A stretch of DNA of 64,000 nt from Lacrimispora sp. 210928-DFI.3.58 (lineage in GTDB: Bacteria > Bacillota > Clostridia > Lachnospirales > Lachnospiraceae): assembly GCF_020554865.1 (NCBI RefSeq), contig NZ_JAJCIC010000002.1:62001-126000 (forward strand). Direction: 5' to 3'. The notes under the pieces were generated by a model, which was not told the DNA's origin, did not search any database, and saw only the letters and a program-made list of their open reading frames with translations. Shown here in pieces: positions 8,683 through 17,437 of the stretch (positions are counted from its first letter, which is position 1; each line of letters begins with the position of its first letter). The position numbers and the translations under genes are program-made.

Positions 8683-10095
8683 TTATACCGGATAAGCCTT
8701 GCTCTCCTTGTCAGCTACCGATACATCAACCTTTTTCTGCTGTGCATCGCGGTACTGGAAGAACTCCTTTGCAACTGCCGGGAACAGGGCGTAGCTGAGT
8801 ACGTCCTCATCCTGCTGCTTCCACTGTGCGCACTCCTTCTCAAACTGAGGAAGCTGCGGCGGGATCAGGTCAGCCGGACGGCAGGTGATCGGTGTCTCAT
8901 CGCCGATGATCTTCTTCTGAACCTCCGGGTTAAATGGCTTAACGGTCTGGCCGAACTCACCCAGCATGATCTTCTTGGATTCCTTCGGAACCATCTTGTA
9001 GCGCTCGCCCATGATAACGTTCATAACAGCCTGTGTTCCCACGATCTGGGAGGAAGGTGTTACCAGAGGCGGCTCACCAAAGTCCTTACGCACTCTTGGG
9101 ATCTCCTCCAGAACCTCACGGTACTTGTCCTCCTGGCCTGCTTCCTTTAACTGGCTTACCAGGTTGGAAAGCATACCGCCGGGCACCTGATACTGCAGGG
9201 TTTTGATATTCACGCCCAGCACCTTCGGATTTAAGAGACCGCTCTTAAGAGCCTGCTCACGGATGGGCTGGAAGTAATCTGCGATCTCTGCCAGAAGGGT
9301 CTGGTCGAAGCCCGGGTCATAAGGTGTGCCGCGGAAGGTCTCTGCCATAACCTCAGTAGCCGGCTGGCTGGTTCCCAGTGCCAGAGGTGACATTGCGCAG
9401 TCAATGATCTCGCAGCCTGCCTCTACAGCCTTTAAGTAGGTCATGGAAGCAACGCCGGAGGTGTAATGGGTGTGCAGGTCGATCGGCAGGGTGGTTCCCT
9501 CCTTCAATGCCTGTACAAGCTCGGCTGCCTGGTAAGGCGTAAGCAGGCCTGCCATATCCTTGATACACAGGGAATCTGCGCCCATGTCCTCGATCCTCTT
9601 TGCAATGTCTCTCCAATAATCCAGAGTGTAAGCATCGCCCAGAGTATAGCACAGGGCGATCTGTGCATGGCCCTTTTCCTTCTTTGTTGCCTTAACAGCT
9701 GTCTCCAGGTTGCGGATATCGTTTAAGCAGTCAAAAATACGAATGATATCAATACCATTTGCAATGGACTTCTGAACAAAATACTCTACTACATCGTCTG
9801 CATAGTGGTTATAGCCTAAGATGTTCTGTCCGCGGAACAGCATCTGAAGCTTTGTGTTCTTAAAGCCGGCTCTTAACTTTCTTAAGCGCTCCCATGGATC
9901 TTCCTTCAGGAAACGCAGGCAGGCGTCAAATGTAGCGCCGCCCCAGCACTCTACTGCATGATATCCAACCTTGTCCATCTTATCAATGATGGGCAGCATC
10001 TGCTCTGTGGACATTCTCGTTGCAAGCAAAGACTGGTGTGCATCACGCAGGACGGTCTCCACAGTCTTTACTGGCCTCTTCTCTATCTCTGCCAT
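8683..10095 (-). CDS. Oxaloacetate decarboxylase / pyruvate carboxylase-type carboxyltransferase (5S-like)
   Basis: A 470-residue carboxyltransferase of the OadA / pyruvate carboxylase B type without a fused biotin domain. The TIM-barrel opens with VETVLRDAHQSLLATRM. Metal and catalytic motifs are DAHQS, the HTH metal pair in DLHTHYTSG and the carbamylated-lysine motif IKDMAGLL; the conserved C-terminal part starts at about residue 305 (VPGGMLSNLVSQL). It would transfer CO2 between oxaloacetate/pyruvate and biotin on the separate carrier protein encoded upstream. It is the last gene of a five-gene operon, 39 bp after the beta subunit. The family is unambiguous; direction and true substrate are inferred. 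Confidence 0.92.
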   Translation of the reverse strand: MAEIEKRPVKTVETVLRDAHQSLLATRMSTEQMLPIIDKMDKVGYHAVECWGGATFDACLRFLKEDPWERLRKLRAGFKNTKLQMLFRGQNILGYNHYADDVVEYFVQKSIANGIDIIRIFDCLNDIRNLETAVKATKKEKGHAQIALCYTLGDAYTLDYWRDIAKRIEDMGADSLCIKDMAGLLTPYQAAELVQALKEGTTLPIDLHTHYTSGVASMTYLKAVEAGCEIIDCAMSPLALGTSQPATEVMAETFRGTPYDPGFDQTLLAEIADYFQPIREQALKSGLLNPKVLGVNIKTLQYQVPGGMLSNLVSQLKEAGQEDKYREVLEEIPRVRKDFGEPPLVTPSSQIVGTQAVMNVIMGERYKMVPKESKKIMLGEFGQTVKPFNPEVQKKIIGDETPITCRPADLIPPQLPQFEKECAQWKQQDEDVLSYALFPAVAKEFFQYRDAQQKKVDVSVADKESKAYPV

Positions 10096-10134
10096 AGTTA
10101 TAATCCTCCTAATATCGTCAAATGTTTAAACCAT

Positions 10135-11280
10135 TTATACTCCAAAGATCGCCATAAATGTACCAGCTGCAACAGCCGTACCGATAACGCCTGCAACGTT
10201 CGGTCCCATTGCATGCATCAGCAGGAAGTTGGTAGGATCGTATTCAGCACCAACCTTCTGGGATACACGTGCTGCCATAGGAACAGCAGATACGCCGGCG
10301 GAACCGATCAGTGGATTGATCTTGCCGCCTGTCAGCTTGCAGAGGATCTTGCCGAACAGAACGCCTGCAATCGTACCAAATGCAAATGCAACCAGACCCA
10401 GGATAACGATCTTGATGGTGGTCACGTTTAAGAAGGCCTCCGCGCTTGTGGTAGCGCCTACAGAGGTTCCCAAAAGGATAACCACGATGTACATCAATGC
10501 GTTGGACGCTGTTTCCTGAAGCTGCTTTACAACGCCGCTCTCACGGAACAGATTGCCCAGCATCAGCATACCTACAAGAGGAGCTGTGGACGGCAGGATC
10601 AGGCAGACCACAATCGTAACAATGATCGGGAATAAGATCTTCTCAAGCTTTGATACGGGACGCAACTGCTCCATCTTGATCTTGCGCTCCTTATCCGTTG
10701 TAAGCAGCTTCATAAATGGCGGCTGGATGATCGGTACCAGAGCCATATAGGAGTAAGCAGCTACAGCGATGGGACCCATGATCTGTGTCTGTCCCAGATT
10801 ACTGCAGAGGAACAGGGAGGTAGGTCCGTCCGCACCGCCGATGATAGAGATAGCGGCAGCCTCCTTGCCGGAAAAGCCCAGCAGGATAGCCAAAAAGTAT
10901 GCGGAGTAAATACCGATCTGAGCGGCAGCGCCCATGATAAAGCTGATAGGGTTTGCGATCAGAGGACCAAAGTCCGTCATGGCTCCCACTCCCATGAAGA
11001 TCAGGGACGGCAGGATACTCCACTCATCCAGCTGGAAGAAATACCACAAAAGTCCGCCTGTTCCATTGGATGTCTGCTCCGGTGAGTACATAATGTCCGG
11101 GTAAATGTTTACCAGCAGCATACCAAATGCGATCGGCACCAGCAGCAGCGGCTCATATCCCTTTTTGATCGCCAGATATAAGAACAGCAAGGCCACACCG
11201 ATCATAACATAGTTACCTCCCGACAGATGGAAGAATGCCATCTGATTCAGAAGGTTTGATAACAAATTGCCAAAATCCAT
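10135..11280 (-). CDS. oadB: Sodium ion-translocating decarboxylase beta subunit
   Basis: A 381-residue membrane protein of the OadB/MmdB/GcdB family. This subunit decarboxylates carboxybiotin and couples the energy to Na+ export. About nine to eleven hydrophobic segments are visible, along with family hallmarks such as SIIGGADGPTSLFLCS (the conserved GGADGPT loop with the essential Asp) and NPLIGSAGVSAVPMAARV. The gene begins with ATG after a GGAGGGA ribosome site and sits 50 bp after the biotin carrier gene. It is the only pump subunit in the operon and must serve whichever carboxyltransferase is active. Confidence 0.94.
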   Translation of the reverse strand: MDFGNLLSNLLNQMAFFHLSGGNYVMIGVALLFLYLAIKKGYEPLLLVPIAFGMLLVNIYPDIMYSPEQTSNGTGGLLWYFFQLDEWSILPSLIFMGVGAMTDFGPLIANPISFIMGAAAQIGIYSAYFLAILLGFSGKEAAAISIIGGADGPTSLFLCSNLGQTQIMGPIAVAAYSYMALVPIIQPPFMKLLTTDKERKIKMEQLRPVSKLEKILFPIIVTIVVCLILPSTAPLVGMLMLGNLFRESGVVKQLQETASNALMYIVVILLGTSVGATTSAEAFLNVTTIKIVILGLVAFAFGTIAGVLFGKILCKLTGGKINPLIGSAGVSAVPMAARVSQKVGAEYDPTNFLLMHAMGPNVAGVIGTAVAAGTFMAIFGV

Positions 11281-11330
11281 AATGTTCCCTCCATAATGAA
11301 TCCCATATTCCTATGGACTCATCTTCGTGC

Positions 11331-11714
11331 TTAGTTCAGAGTAGCCAATACCGCGCCGGCTTCAACGGAATCGCCATTGGATACATTAATGCTGGCAATG
11401 GATCCATCCTCTGGAGCTACGATGTCATTCTCCATCTTCATAGCCTCCAGAACCAGGATAACGTCACCCTTCTTTACAGCCTGTCCTACGGAGCTCTTGA
11501 TAGAGATCACCTTACCTGGCATAGGAGCTGTCACGTTCACAGAGCCTGCTGCTCCGGCTGGTGCTGCAGGAGCTGGTGCTGCCGGGGCTGGAGCTGCTGC
11601 CGGAGCTGCTACAGGTGCTACCGGAGCTGCTGCTGGTGCTGCTGCTACTGCAGCGCCTTCCTCAACGGTTACTGCATATGCTTTTCCATTTACTGTAATT
11701 GTATAAGATTTCAT
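11331..11714 (-). CDS. Biotin carboxyl carrier protein of the decarboxylase
   Basis: A 127-residue biotinyl carrier. The N-terminal ~22 residues form the short lead-in common to GcdC/MmdC proteins. A long Ala/Pro linker (residues ~25-62, almost only A, P, V and G) gives a flexible arm, and the lipoyl/biotinyl domain follows with the canonical VLEAMKMENDI biotinylation motif (Lys at about residue 93). The linker lets biotin swing between the carboxyltransferase and the membrane subunit. The high GC and repeated GCT/GCC codons make this segment low-complexity. The ribosome site is AGGAGG. Confidence 0.95.
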   Translation of the reverse strand: MKSYTITVNGKAYAVTVEEGAAVAAAPAAAPVAPVAAPAAAPAPAAPAPAAPAGAAGSVNVTAPMPGKVISIKSSVGQAVKKGDVILVLEAMKMENDIVAPEDGSIASINVSNGDSVEAGAVLATLN

Positions 11715-11753
11715 GATTTGATTTCCTCCTAAATTATTCGTAGATAAATGCGA

Positions 11754-12578
11754 TCATCTTCTCTTCGGGCCCTGTACACGGCGGATGGAACGTACCACCA
11801 GGCCGTTAGAAGAGGTTCCCTCATATGCAGCAATTGCTGCTGTGATCACGGCTACCAGCTCTGCATCATCAGACAGATCGCTGCCTGCCGCGGGTACTGC
11901 CGGGGGTGCTGCTACAGGCGCAGGCTTTGGAGCAGGTGCCGCAGGCGCCTTCTTCGCCTTTTCCTGATTTACCTCCCATTCATGGATAAACTTAAAGCAA
12001 TAGATGATCAGGCTGATAAAGATCAGCACGGCAAATACGGTTCCAACACCAATAACAGTATAAACAGTTGCTGTCTTTAACAGGCCGCCGATGGAGGTAT
12101 CCTCCTCCTCGCCTGCGGACATATCGGTAAATTCTGCCTTGATCTGCTGGGTTGCCATATTCAGGTTTAAAACATACTGCTTTGTTCCCTCTGTAAAGGT
12201 AACAGGGATCATAACCGTATAGCTTCCGTCTGCCAGAAGAACAGTGGATGCGGTGTCAAGGTCAACGCTCTTTAACTCACCCATCTCTTCTCTTACAGCA
12301 AGCTGCTCCTCATAGATCTCAGCGCTGGACATATCTCCCTGGGCCTCTGCCAGCTTCTTCTGTACAATGAGCTGATCCTTCGGCACACCCAGAGTCTGCG
12401 CTGCAGAAAGCATAATGGACTGTGACATGGCATCATCCACCGGCGTTCCGTCCATACTGATATGGGAAGCAGCCTCAGAGGCATCACCACTCTGCTTTGA
12501 GCAGGCCGACAGGCTTACCAGGCAGGCAGCCATGAGCACAGCTGCTGCTGTTCGTTTTATTAATCGTCTCATATACAT
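11754..12578 (-). CDS. OadG-type gamma subunit with lipoprotein-like N-terminal domain
   Basis: A 274-residue protein, about three times longer than classical OadG. It begins with a lipoprotein signal (LMAACLVSLSACSK, Cys at about residue 26). An extracytoplasmic domain of about 140 residues follows, then one membrane helix (YTVIGVGTVFAVLIFISLII, about residues 172-195). The cytoplasmic tail has an Ala/Pro linker and a conserved end (AELVAVITAAIAAYEG...VRSIRRV). The tail matches the delta/gamma subunits that anchor the carboxyltransferase to the pump. The outer domain is not one I recognise. If the signal were cleaved the protein would span the membrane once with a lipid anchor outside. It lies 11 bp after the large carboxyltransferase gene. 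Confidence 0.8.
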   Translation of the reverse strand: MYMRRLIKRTAAAVLMAACLVSLSACSKQSGDASEAASHISMDGTPVDDAMSQSIMLSAAQTLGVPKDQLIVQKKLAEAQGDMSSAEIYEEQLAVREEMGELKSVDLDTASTVLLADGSYTVMIPVTFTEGTKQYVLNLNMATQQIKAEFTDMSAGEEEDTSIGGLLKTATVYTVIGVGTVFAVLIFISLIIYCFKFIHEWEVNQEKAKKAPAAPAPKPAPVAAPPAVPAAGSDLSDDAELVAVITAAIAAYEGTSSNGLVVRSIRRVQGPKRR

Positions 12579-12589
12579 GCCACCTCTCT

Positions 12590-14041
12590 TTAAACCGTGC
12601 CATGCTTCTTAGACGGACGGTCCTCACTTTTTGTAAACAGCATTTCAAAGGCTGCGATCACTCTCTGACGTGTCTCCGCTGCCTTGATGATATCATCTAC
12701 ATATCCCCTCTTAGCTGCTGCCACAGCGCTGGACTGCAGTGCCTTGTACTCTGCTGCCTTTTCATTGATCAGGGAGACTGCGTCATCTGCCTCTGCGATC
12801 TCCTTTGCATACATGATCTTCACAGCCTCAGCCGGATCCATCATGCCGATCACAGCGTTCGGCCATGCGTATACCATGTCTGCGCCCAGGCTCTTGCTGC
12901 CCATTGTCAGATAAGCGCTTCCCAGGGCATCCTTTACGATCACAGTCACCTTCGGAACGCTGGCGTTTGCGTAAGCATAGGTCAGGCGTGCTGCTGCCTT
13001 TGCGATCCTTCTCTCGCTGCACATCTTGGCCTTATAGCCCTTTACATTTACAAGGGTGAGCACAGGGATGCTGAATGCATCGCAGAAGTTGATGAACTCG
13101 GTGGCCTTATCACAGCCTTTTCCGGACAGGACAGCGTCAAAGGTCTCCTTCTTCTCACCATCCTCATATACCTCTGTACGGTTTGCCACACAGCCTACTG
13201 TGTTGCCGTTCAGACGGATGAAGGCGGTTACCATGGAAGGCTCATAATCCTTTTTCACTTCCATATAGAAATTGTTGTCAGAAATCATAGCCAGAGCCAG
13301 AGAGGTGTCACCTGCACATCCCTCAATGCCCTCGCACATGCGGTTTAAATCGTCCTGACACTCGCCGTAGGACATATCATCTTCATTATTCGCCGGGAGA
13401 ATGGAAACCAGTGTGCGGATCTGAGCCAGGATAGAAGCCTCATCTCCGGTGAAATCTACCAGTCCTGCTTCCTTGCTCTGGAATGCAGCGGCAGAGGTAT
13501 CGCACTTGCCCACATAATTACCGTCCAATGCATTAGGAGCATTGACAAACAGCTTTGCGGACTTATCTTCCATGAAGGTGAAATCAGAGATTCCTGCTGA
13601 TACAGCCATGCCGCCGCCGCAGGTTCCGAAGATCGCTGTGATCTGAGGAATCACACCGGAAGCCATGGTCTGGCTTAAGTACAGCTTGCCGAAGCCGTCC
13701 AGGGCATCTGTTGCTTCCTGGAGACGCAGGCCTGCGCAGTCGATCAGGCCGATCACCGGCGCACCCATTTTCATTGCCATGGAATAAATGTTGCAGATCT
13801 TCTTTGCATGCATCTCGCCCATGGATCCGCCCAGTACAGACGCATCCTGGCTGTATACATACACCAGACACCCGCCGATGGTACCATAGCCAGTAACGAC
13901 ACCGTCAGCCGGGGTTTCCTGCTCAGTCATGTTAAAGTCTGTATTTCTGGCTGTGATATACGCGCCGACTTCAACAAAACTGTTCTCATCAAGCAGGGCT
14001 GCTATACGGCTGCTTGCTGAAGTTTGTGCTGAATTACTCAT
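12590..14041 (-). CDS. Acyl-CoA carboxyltransferase subunit (MmdA/PccB-like, 12S-like)
   Basis: A 483-residue carboxyltransferase of the methylmalonyl-CoA decarboxylase alpha / propionyl-CoA carboxylase beta family. It has two crotonase-like halves with oxyanion-hole glycine motifs (GTCGGGMAVSAGISDF in the first half, DALGSAYLTMGSKSLGADMVYAWP in the second). The chosen ATG at 14041 has GGAGG eight bases upstream. It would move CO2 from an acyl-CoA (methylmalonyl-, malonyl- or glutaconyl-CoA type) onto the shared biotin carrier. It is the first gene of the operon, with a strong promoter at 14131-14159. With the OadA-like enzyme at the operon's other end, the set has every part of a transcarboxylase plus a sodium pump. 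Confidence 0.88.
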   Translation of the reverse strand: MSNSAQTSASSRIAALLDENSFVEVGAYITARNTDFNMTEQETPADGVVTGYGTIGGCLVYVYSQDASVLGGSMGEMHAKKICNIYSMAMKMGAPVIGLIDCAGLRLQEATDALDGFGKLYLSQTMASGVIPQITAIFGTCGGGMAVSAGISDFTFMEDKSAKLFVNAPNALDGNYVGKCDTSAAAFQSKEAGLVDFTGDEASILAQIRTLVSILPANNEDDMSYGECQDDLNRMCEGIEGCAGDTSLALAMISDNNFYMEVKKDYEPSMVTAFIRLNGNTVGCVANRTEVYEDGEKKETFDAVLSGKGCDKATEFINFCDAFSIPVLTLVNVKGYKAKMCSERRIAKAAARLTYAYANASVPKVTVIVKDALGSAYLTMGSKSLGADMVYAWPNAVIGMMDPAEAVKIMYAKEIAEADDAVSLINEKAAEYKALQSSAVAAAKRGYVDDIIKAAETRQRVIAAFEMLFTKSEDRPSKKHGTV

Positions 14042-14130
14042 TTTCCAGTCCTCCATCATTCATTAGTTTACTATTTAGACGGCAGAAATTGCACATCCTG
14101 CCGCGAAAAGCAGAAATACTGCCATGTACA

Positions 14131-14159
14131 ATTATAATAACATTCCTGTCAAATATCAA
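14131..14159 (-). promoter_or_regulatory. Promoter of the Na+-pump decarboxylase operon
   Basis: TTGATA (14154-14159), a 17-bp spacer and a consensus TATAAT (14131-14136) lie on the minus strand. The predicted start near 14124 gives a leader of about 80 bases before the ATG at 14041. Confidence 0.75.
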
Positions 14160-14209
14160 GTAAAAATGGCATAAAAAGGTGAAAATATTAACGATTTTTA
14201 AGATTACTT

Positions 14210-14238
14210 TTGCAGTTTTACTTCAAAACACGTATACT
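14210..14238 (+). promoter_or_regulatory. Promoter of the Crp/Fnr regulator gene
   Basis: TTGCAG (14210-14215), a 17-bp spacer and TATACT (14233-14238). The start near 14245 lies inside the longest open frame, which argues that translation begins downstream at 14293 or 14260. It is back-to-back with the pump operon promoter. Confidence 0.65.
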
Positions 14239-14292
14239 GGAATACAGGAAATACTTCTGATGCCAAAGACGTTGGCGGAAAGAGAGGCATCT

Positions 14293-14952
14293 ATGAAGCC
14301 TAATGGCTTTACCTCCAGCGAACTCTTTTTGCTGGAAACGATCGGAAATACCATCACAGTTCCACCCGGGCATCCTATCTATCTGGCCGGAGATCCCGCA
14401 GACCGCTTATATTATATACGCAGCGGCCGGGTACGCGTGTTTGAGAATACTTCCTCCGGCAGGGAATTTACTCTGGATGTGATAAAGGCAGGCCACACCT
14501 TTGGGGAATCTGCCTTCGTGGAATACAATGTGCGCCCGGTAAATGTCCAGGCCGTGACGGAGACCGTGATGATCTCCTGCCGCACTGCGGACCTGGTTCC
14601 TTACTTTCAGAAGGAACCCTCCCTGGCTCTGCACATCCTCCAGATGTGCTCTGAGTCCATGGACCGGCTGGCAAGGAGGATGCATGAGCAGTGCTTTCTT
14701 GACCGATATGGGAAGGTGGCAAATTATTTGTTAGATATGACTGCCGCGCCTGCTCCCGGCGCTAAAGCTCTCATGTCTCTTCCTTATACCCATTCTGACC
14801 TGGCGGAATCTCTGAATCTCAGCCGTTCTACGGTTTCTTCCGTACTGCGGTCCTTTGAGGAAAAGGGCTGGGTGAAGAGCTGCTATGGCTCTGTGTCCAT
14901 ACTGGACAGAAAAGCTCTGTCTTCTTTTATAAAACAGCAGAAAAATCTCTGA
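14293..14952 (+). CDS. Crp/Fnr family transcriptional regulator
   Basis: A 219-residue regulator from ATG 14293, chosen because GAGAGG lies just before it and the promoter at 14210-14238 falls inside the longer frame; ATG 14260 (230 residues) is possible. The cyclic-nucleotide-binding-like jelly roll covers about residues 10-130, with VPPGHPIYLAGDPADRLYYI and GHTFGESAFVEYNVRPVN. The C-terminal winged helix has the recognition helix SDLAESLNLSRSTVSSVLRS. No cysteine cluster for an Fe-S centre is seen, so it is not a classical oxygen-sensing Fnr; the ligand is unknown. Its position suggests control of the adjacent pump operon, the D-lactate dehydrogenase gene, or both. Confidence 0.85.
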   Translation: MKPNGFTSSELFLLETIGNTITVPPGHPIYLAGDPADRLYYIRSGRVRVFENTSSGREFTLDVIKAGHTFGESAFVEYNVRPVNVQAVTETVMISCRTADLVPYFQKEPSLALHILQMCSESMDRLARRMHEQCFLDRYGKVANYLLDMTAAPAPGAKALMSLPYTHSDLAESLNLSRSTVSSVLRSFEEKGWVKSCYGSVSILDRKALSSFIKQQKNL

Positions 14953-14953
14953 A

Positions 14954-14968
14954 TTGTCGTATAGACAA
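14954..14968. promoter_or_regulatory. Inverted repeat TTGTC-N5-GACAA upstream of D-lactate dehydrogenase
   Basis: A 5-5-5 palindrome overlaps the regulator stop region and precedes the AT-rich promoter zone of the next gene. Its spacing fits a dimeric helix-turn-helix regulator; the adjacent Crp/Fnr protein is an obvious but untested candidate. Confidence 0.35.
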
Positions 14969-15056
14969 CAATCTTCTTATTGAGAATATGCTATGATTTA
15001 ATATATATATTATATATATCAGACATGCATGGACTGGATAAAGGAGGACTGCTGCA

Positions 15057-16043
15057 ATGAAAATATTTGCGTACGAAGTGAGAGATGACGAGAAAAAAGC
15101 CTTTGAGAGGCTGGCAGAGGAATATGGGGTGGAGCTTACGATAAGCACTGACGTTCCCAGCCTTCAGAATGCCGGGGAGGTGGCCGGCTTTGATGGGATC
15201 ACCATGCTAGGCCAGGGCAATATCAGCCGTGAGCTGCTGGAAGCATATAAGCAGGCAGGCATCCGCTTTTTATCCACCCGGACCATCGGATACAACCACA
15301 TTGATCTGAAGGCTGCAAAGGACCTGGGCATCAAGGTATGCAATGCAAGCTATCCGCCCAACGGCGTGGCGGACTTTACCGTGATGATGATCCTTATGAG
15401 CCTGCGCCATTACAAGCAGGCTATGTGGCGCGGCTATGTCAATGACTTCTCCCTAAAAGGCCTTCAGGGCCGGGATTTAAAGGATATGACCGTGGGCATC
15501 ATGGGTACCGGCCGCATCGGCCTTCAGGTGATAAAGAACCTGACCGGCTTTGGCTGCCGCATCCTTGCTTACGATGTATTTGAAAATGAAGAGGCAAAGT
15601 CTATGGCCCAGTATGTGGATCTGGAGACTCTTTACAGGGAATCTGATATCATCAGCCTTCACATGCCCCTTCTTCCTTCCACCCGCCATATCATCAATGC
15701 AGAGAGCATTGCAAAAATGAAAGATGGGGTCATTATTGTTAACTGTGCCCGCGGCGAGCTGACAGACAGCAATGCTCTGGTAGACGGCATTGAATCCATG
15801 AATATCGGCGCTCTGGGCATGGATACCATGGAAGGCGAGGAGGGTATCATCCACGCAGACCGCAGGACCGATATCATCGCAAACCGCAACTGGTTCTATC
15901 TCCACCAGTTCCGCAATGTCATCATGACGCAGCACATGGCCTTCTATACCGTGCAGGCCGTGGACAGCATGGTACGCTGCGGCGTGGAGGGCATTGTGAA
16001 AATGTCACAGGACGGAACCTATCAGACGATGCTGACAAAATAA
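15057..16043 (+). CDS. D-2-hydroxyacid (D-lactate) dehydrogenase
   Basis: A 328-residue NAD-dependent D-2-hydroxyacid dehydrogenase, most like D-lactate dehydrogenase / VanH. The Rossmann motif is VGIMGTGRIGLQVIKN (about residues 145-160). Active-site residues are visible: Arg in NCARGELTDS, a Glu in the EGEEGI region and His in TQHMAFYT. Such enzymes reduce pyruvate to D-lactate and regenerate NAD+ during fermentation. The ribosome site AAAGGAGGA lies 9-10 bases before the ATG. Proximity to the pyruvate/oxaloacetate-linked pump operon fits a common role in pyruvate disposal, but no shared transcript exists. Confidence 0.88.
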   Translation: MKIFAYEVRDDEKKAFERLAEEYGVELTISTDVPSLQNAGEVAGFDGITMLGQGNISRELLEAYKQAGIRFLSTRTIGYNHIDLKAAKDLGIKVCNASYPPNGVADFTVMMILMSLRHYKQAMWRGYVNDFSLKGLQGRDLKDMTVGIMGTGRIGLQVIKNLTGFGCRILAYDVFENEEAKSMAQYVDLETLYRESDIISLHMPLLPSTRHIINAESIAKMKDGVIIVNCARGELTDSNALVDGIESMNIGALGMDTMEGEEGIIHADRRTDIIANRNWFYLHQFRNVIMTQHMAFYTVQAVDSMVRCGVEGIVKMSQDGTYQTMLTK

Positions 16044-16088
16044 CTGCTGCAGGCCCGGAACCTGTTTTCCGGTTCGAAAACATACATT

Positions 16089-16135
16089 GGCGGAGGCTGC
16101 TCCCTTTTTCAGGAGCCAGCCTCCGCCTGTTAATT
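16089..16135 (+). terminator. Terminator after D-lactate dehydrogenase
   Basis: The stem GGCGGAGGCTG (16089-16099) pairs with CAGCCTCCGCC (16117-16127), followed by TGTTAATTGTT. The U-tract is imperfect but the stem is strong. Confidence 0.75.
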
Positions 16136-16222
16136 GTTCTCTGCCTGTTTTGTCTTTGCCGGCCTGGTTTTCTGCCGTTTCTGCCTTATCTCCTCTGCCC
16201 GTCCTGTACCCGTTCTCCTTTA

Positions 16223-17437
16223 TCAGCCCATGGAAAAGAACTTATCGTGGATCACCTGTACCGCCTTTGCGGCATCCTTTTCATCCACCAGCACCGAGAT
16301 CTTGATCTCACTGGTGGAGATCATGTTGATATTGATATGGGCATCATACAGAGCCTCAAACATTTTAGCCGCTACCCCCGGATTATTGATCATGCCTGCG
16401 CCTACCACAGACACCTTGGCAACCTCTGTGTTTGTCTCAAGCCTTGCGTAGCGGATGCTCTCCCTGTTCTCCTTTAACAGCTCTGCCGCCTTCTCTAAGT
16501 CAGACTGCGCCACCGTAAAGCAGATATCCTTTCCCTCTTCATGACCAATGCCCTGTAGGATGATATCTACATTGATATGGTTCTTTGCCAGCAGGGAAAA
16601 TACCTTAAAGGAGGTGCCGATCTCATTGGGAACGCCGATCAATGCGATCCTCGCAATATCCTTGTCCTTTGCTACACTGCTGATATATGTCTTCTCCATC
16701 TGCTTTACGACTCCCTTCACCTTTGTTCCCGGATGGCCGGTAAAGCTTGACAGCACCTCCAGGTTTACATTGTATTTTCTTGCCATCTCCACAGACCGGT
16801 TGTGGAGCACCTGGGCTCCCAGGGTGGCTAACTCAAGCATTTCATTGTATGTAACCTCATCCAGCTTTCTTGCTCCCTTGACCAGCCTTGGATCTGCGGT
16901 GTACACACCGTCCACATCTGTGTAGATCTGGCATATATCTGCTCCCAGGGAAGCCGCCAGGGCCACTGCCGAGGTATCGGAGCCTCCCCGCCCTAAGGTG
17001 GTGATATCCTGGTTTCTGTTCACGCCCTGGAAGCCTGTGACAATCACGATCTTCCTCTGGTTTAACTCCGCCTCGATGCGCTCTGTGTCGATCCTCTTGA
17101 TTCTCGCATTCCTGGCAGCAGTGTTGGTGTACATGCCTGCCTGCCAGCCTGTCAGCGATATCACAGGATACCCCAATGCCTCGATGGCCATAGCGCACAG
17201 GGCCACAGATATCTGCTCTCCTGTTGACAGCAGCATATCCATCTCACGGTTAGAGCCCTTTGGGTTAATCTCCTTTGCCTTCTCGATCAGGTCGTCGGTG
17301 GTATCCCCCTGGGCAGAAAGCACTGCCACTACCTGATTCCCCGCCTTATAGGTATCTGTGATGATCCGCGCCACATTGCGTATGCGCTCTGCATCCGCCA
17401 CAGATGTCCCTCCGAATTTCTGTACAATTAAGCCCAT
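16223..17437 (-). CDS. lysC: Aspartate kinase
   Basis: A 404-residue aspartokinase that phosphorylates aspartate, the first step towards lysine, threonine, methionine and diaminopimelate. The N-terminus carries the signature LIVQKFGGTSVAD, the kinase fold spans about residues 1-240 with TTLGRGGSDTSAVALAASLG, and two ACT regulatory domains follow (from about residues 265 and 345), so feedback inhibition by an amino acid is expected. The chosen ATG 17437 follows AAAGGAATATTT; the longer frame upstream has no ribosome site. It stands alone, with no other pathway gene beside it. Confidence 0.93.
   Translation of the reverse strand: MGLIVQKFGGTSVADAERIRNVARIITDTYKAGNQVVAVLSAQGDTTDDLIEKAKEINPKGSNREMDMLLSTGEQISVALCAMAIEALGYPVISLTGWQAGMYTNTAARNARIKRIDTERIEAELNQRKIVIVTGFQGVNRNQDITTLGRGGSDTSAVALAASLGADICQIYTDVDGVYTADPRLVKGARKLDEVTYNEMLELATLGAQVLHNRSVEMARKYNVNLEVLSSFTGHPGTKVKGVVKQMEKTYISSVAKDKDIARIALIGVPNEIGTSFKVFSLLAKNHINVDIILQGIGHEEGKDICFTVAQSDLEKAAELLKENRESIRYARLETNTEVAKVSVVGAGMINNPGVAAKMFEALYDAHININMISTSEIKISVLVDEKDAAKAVQVIHDKFFSMG

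Noticed and set aside
11377..11706. Plus-strand frame of Gly/Ala repeats
   Set aside because: Antisense shadow of the Ala/Pro linker of the biotin carrier.
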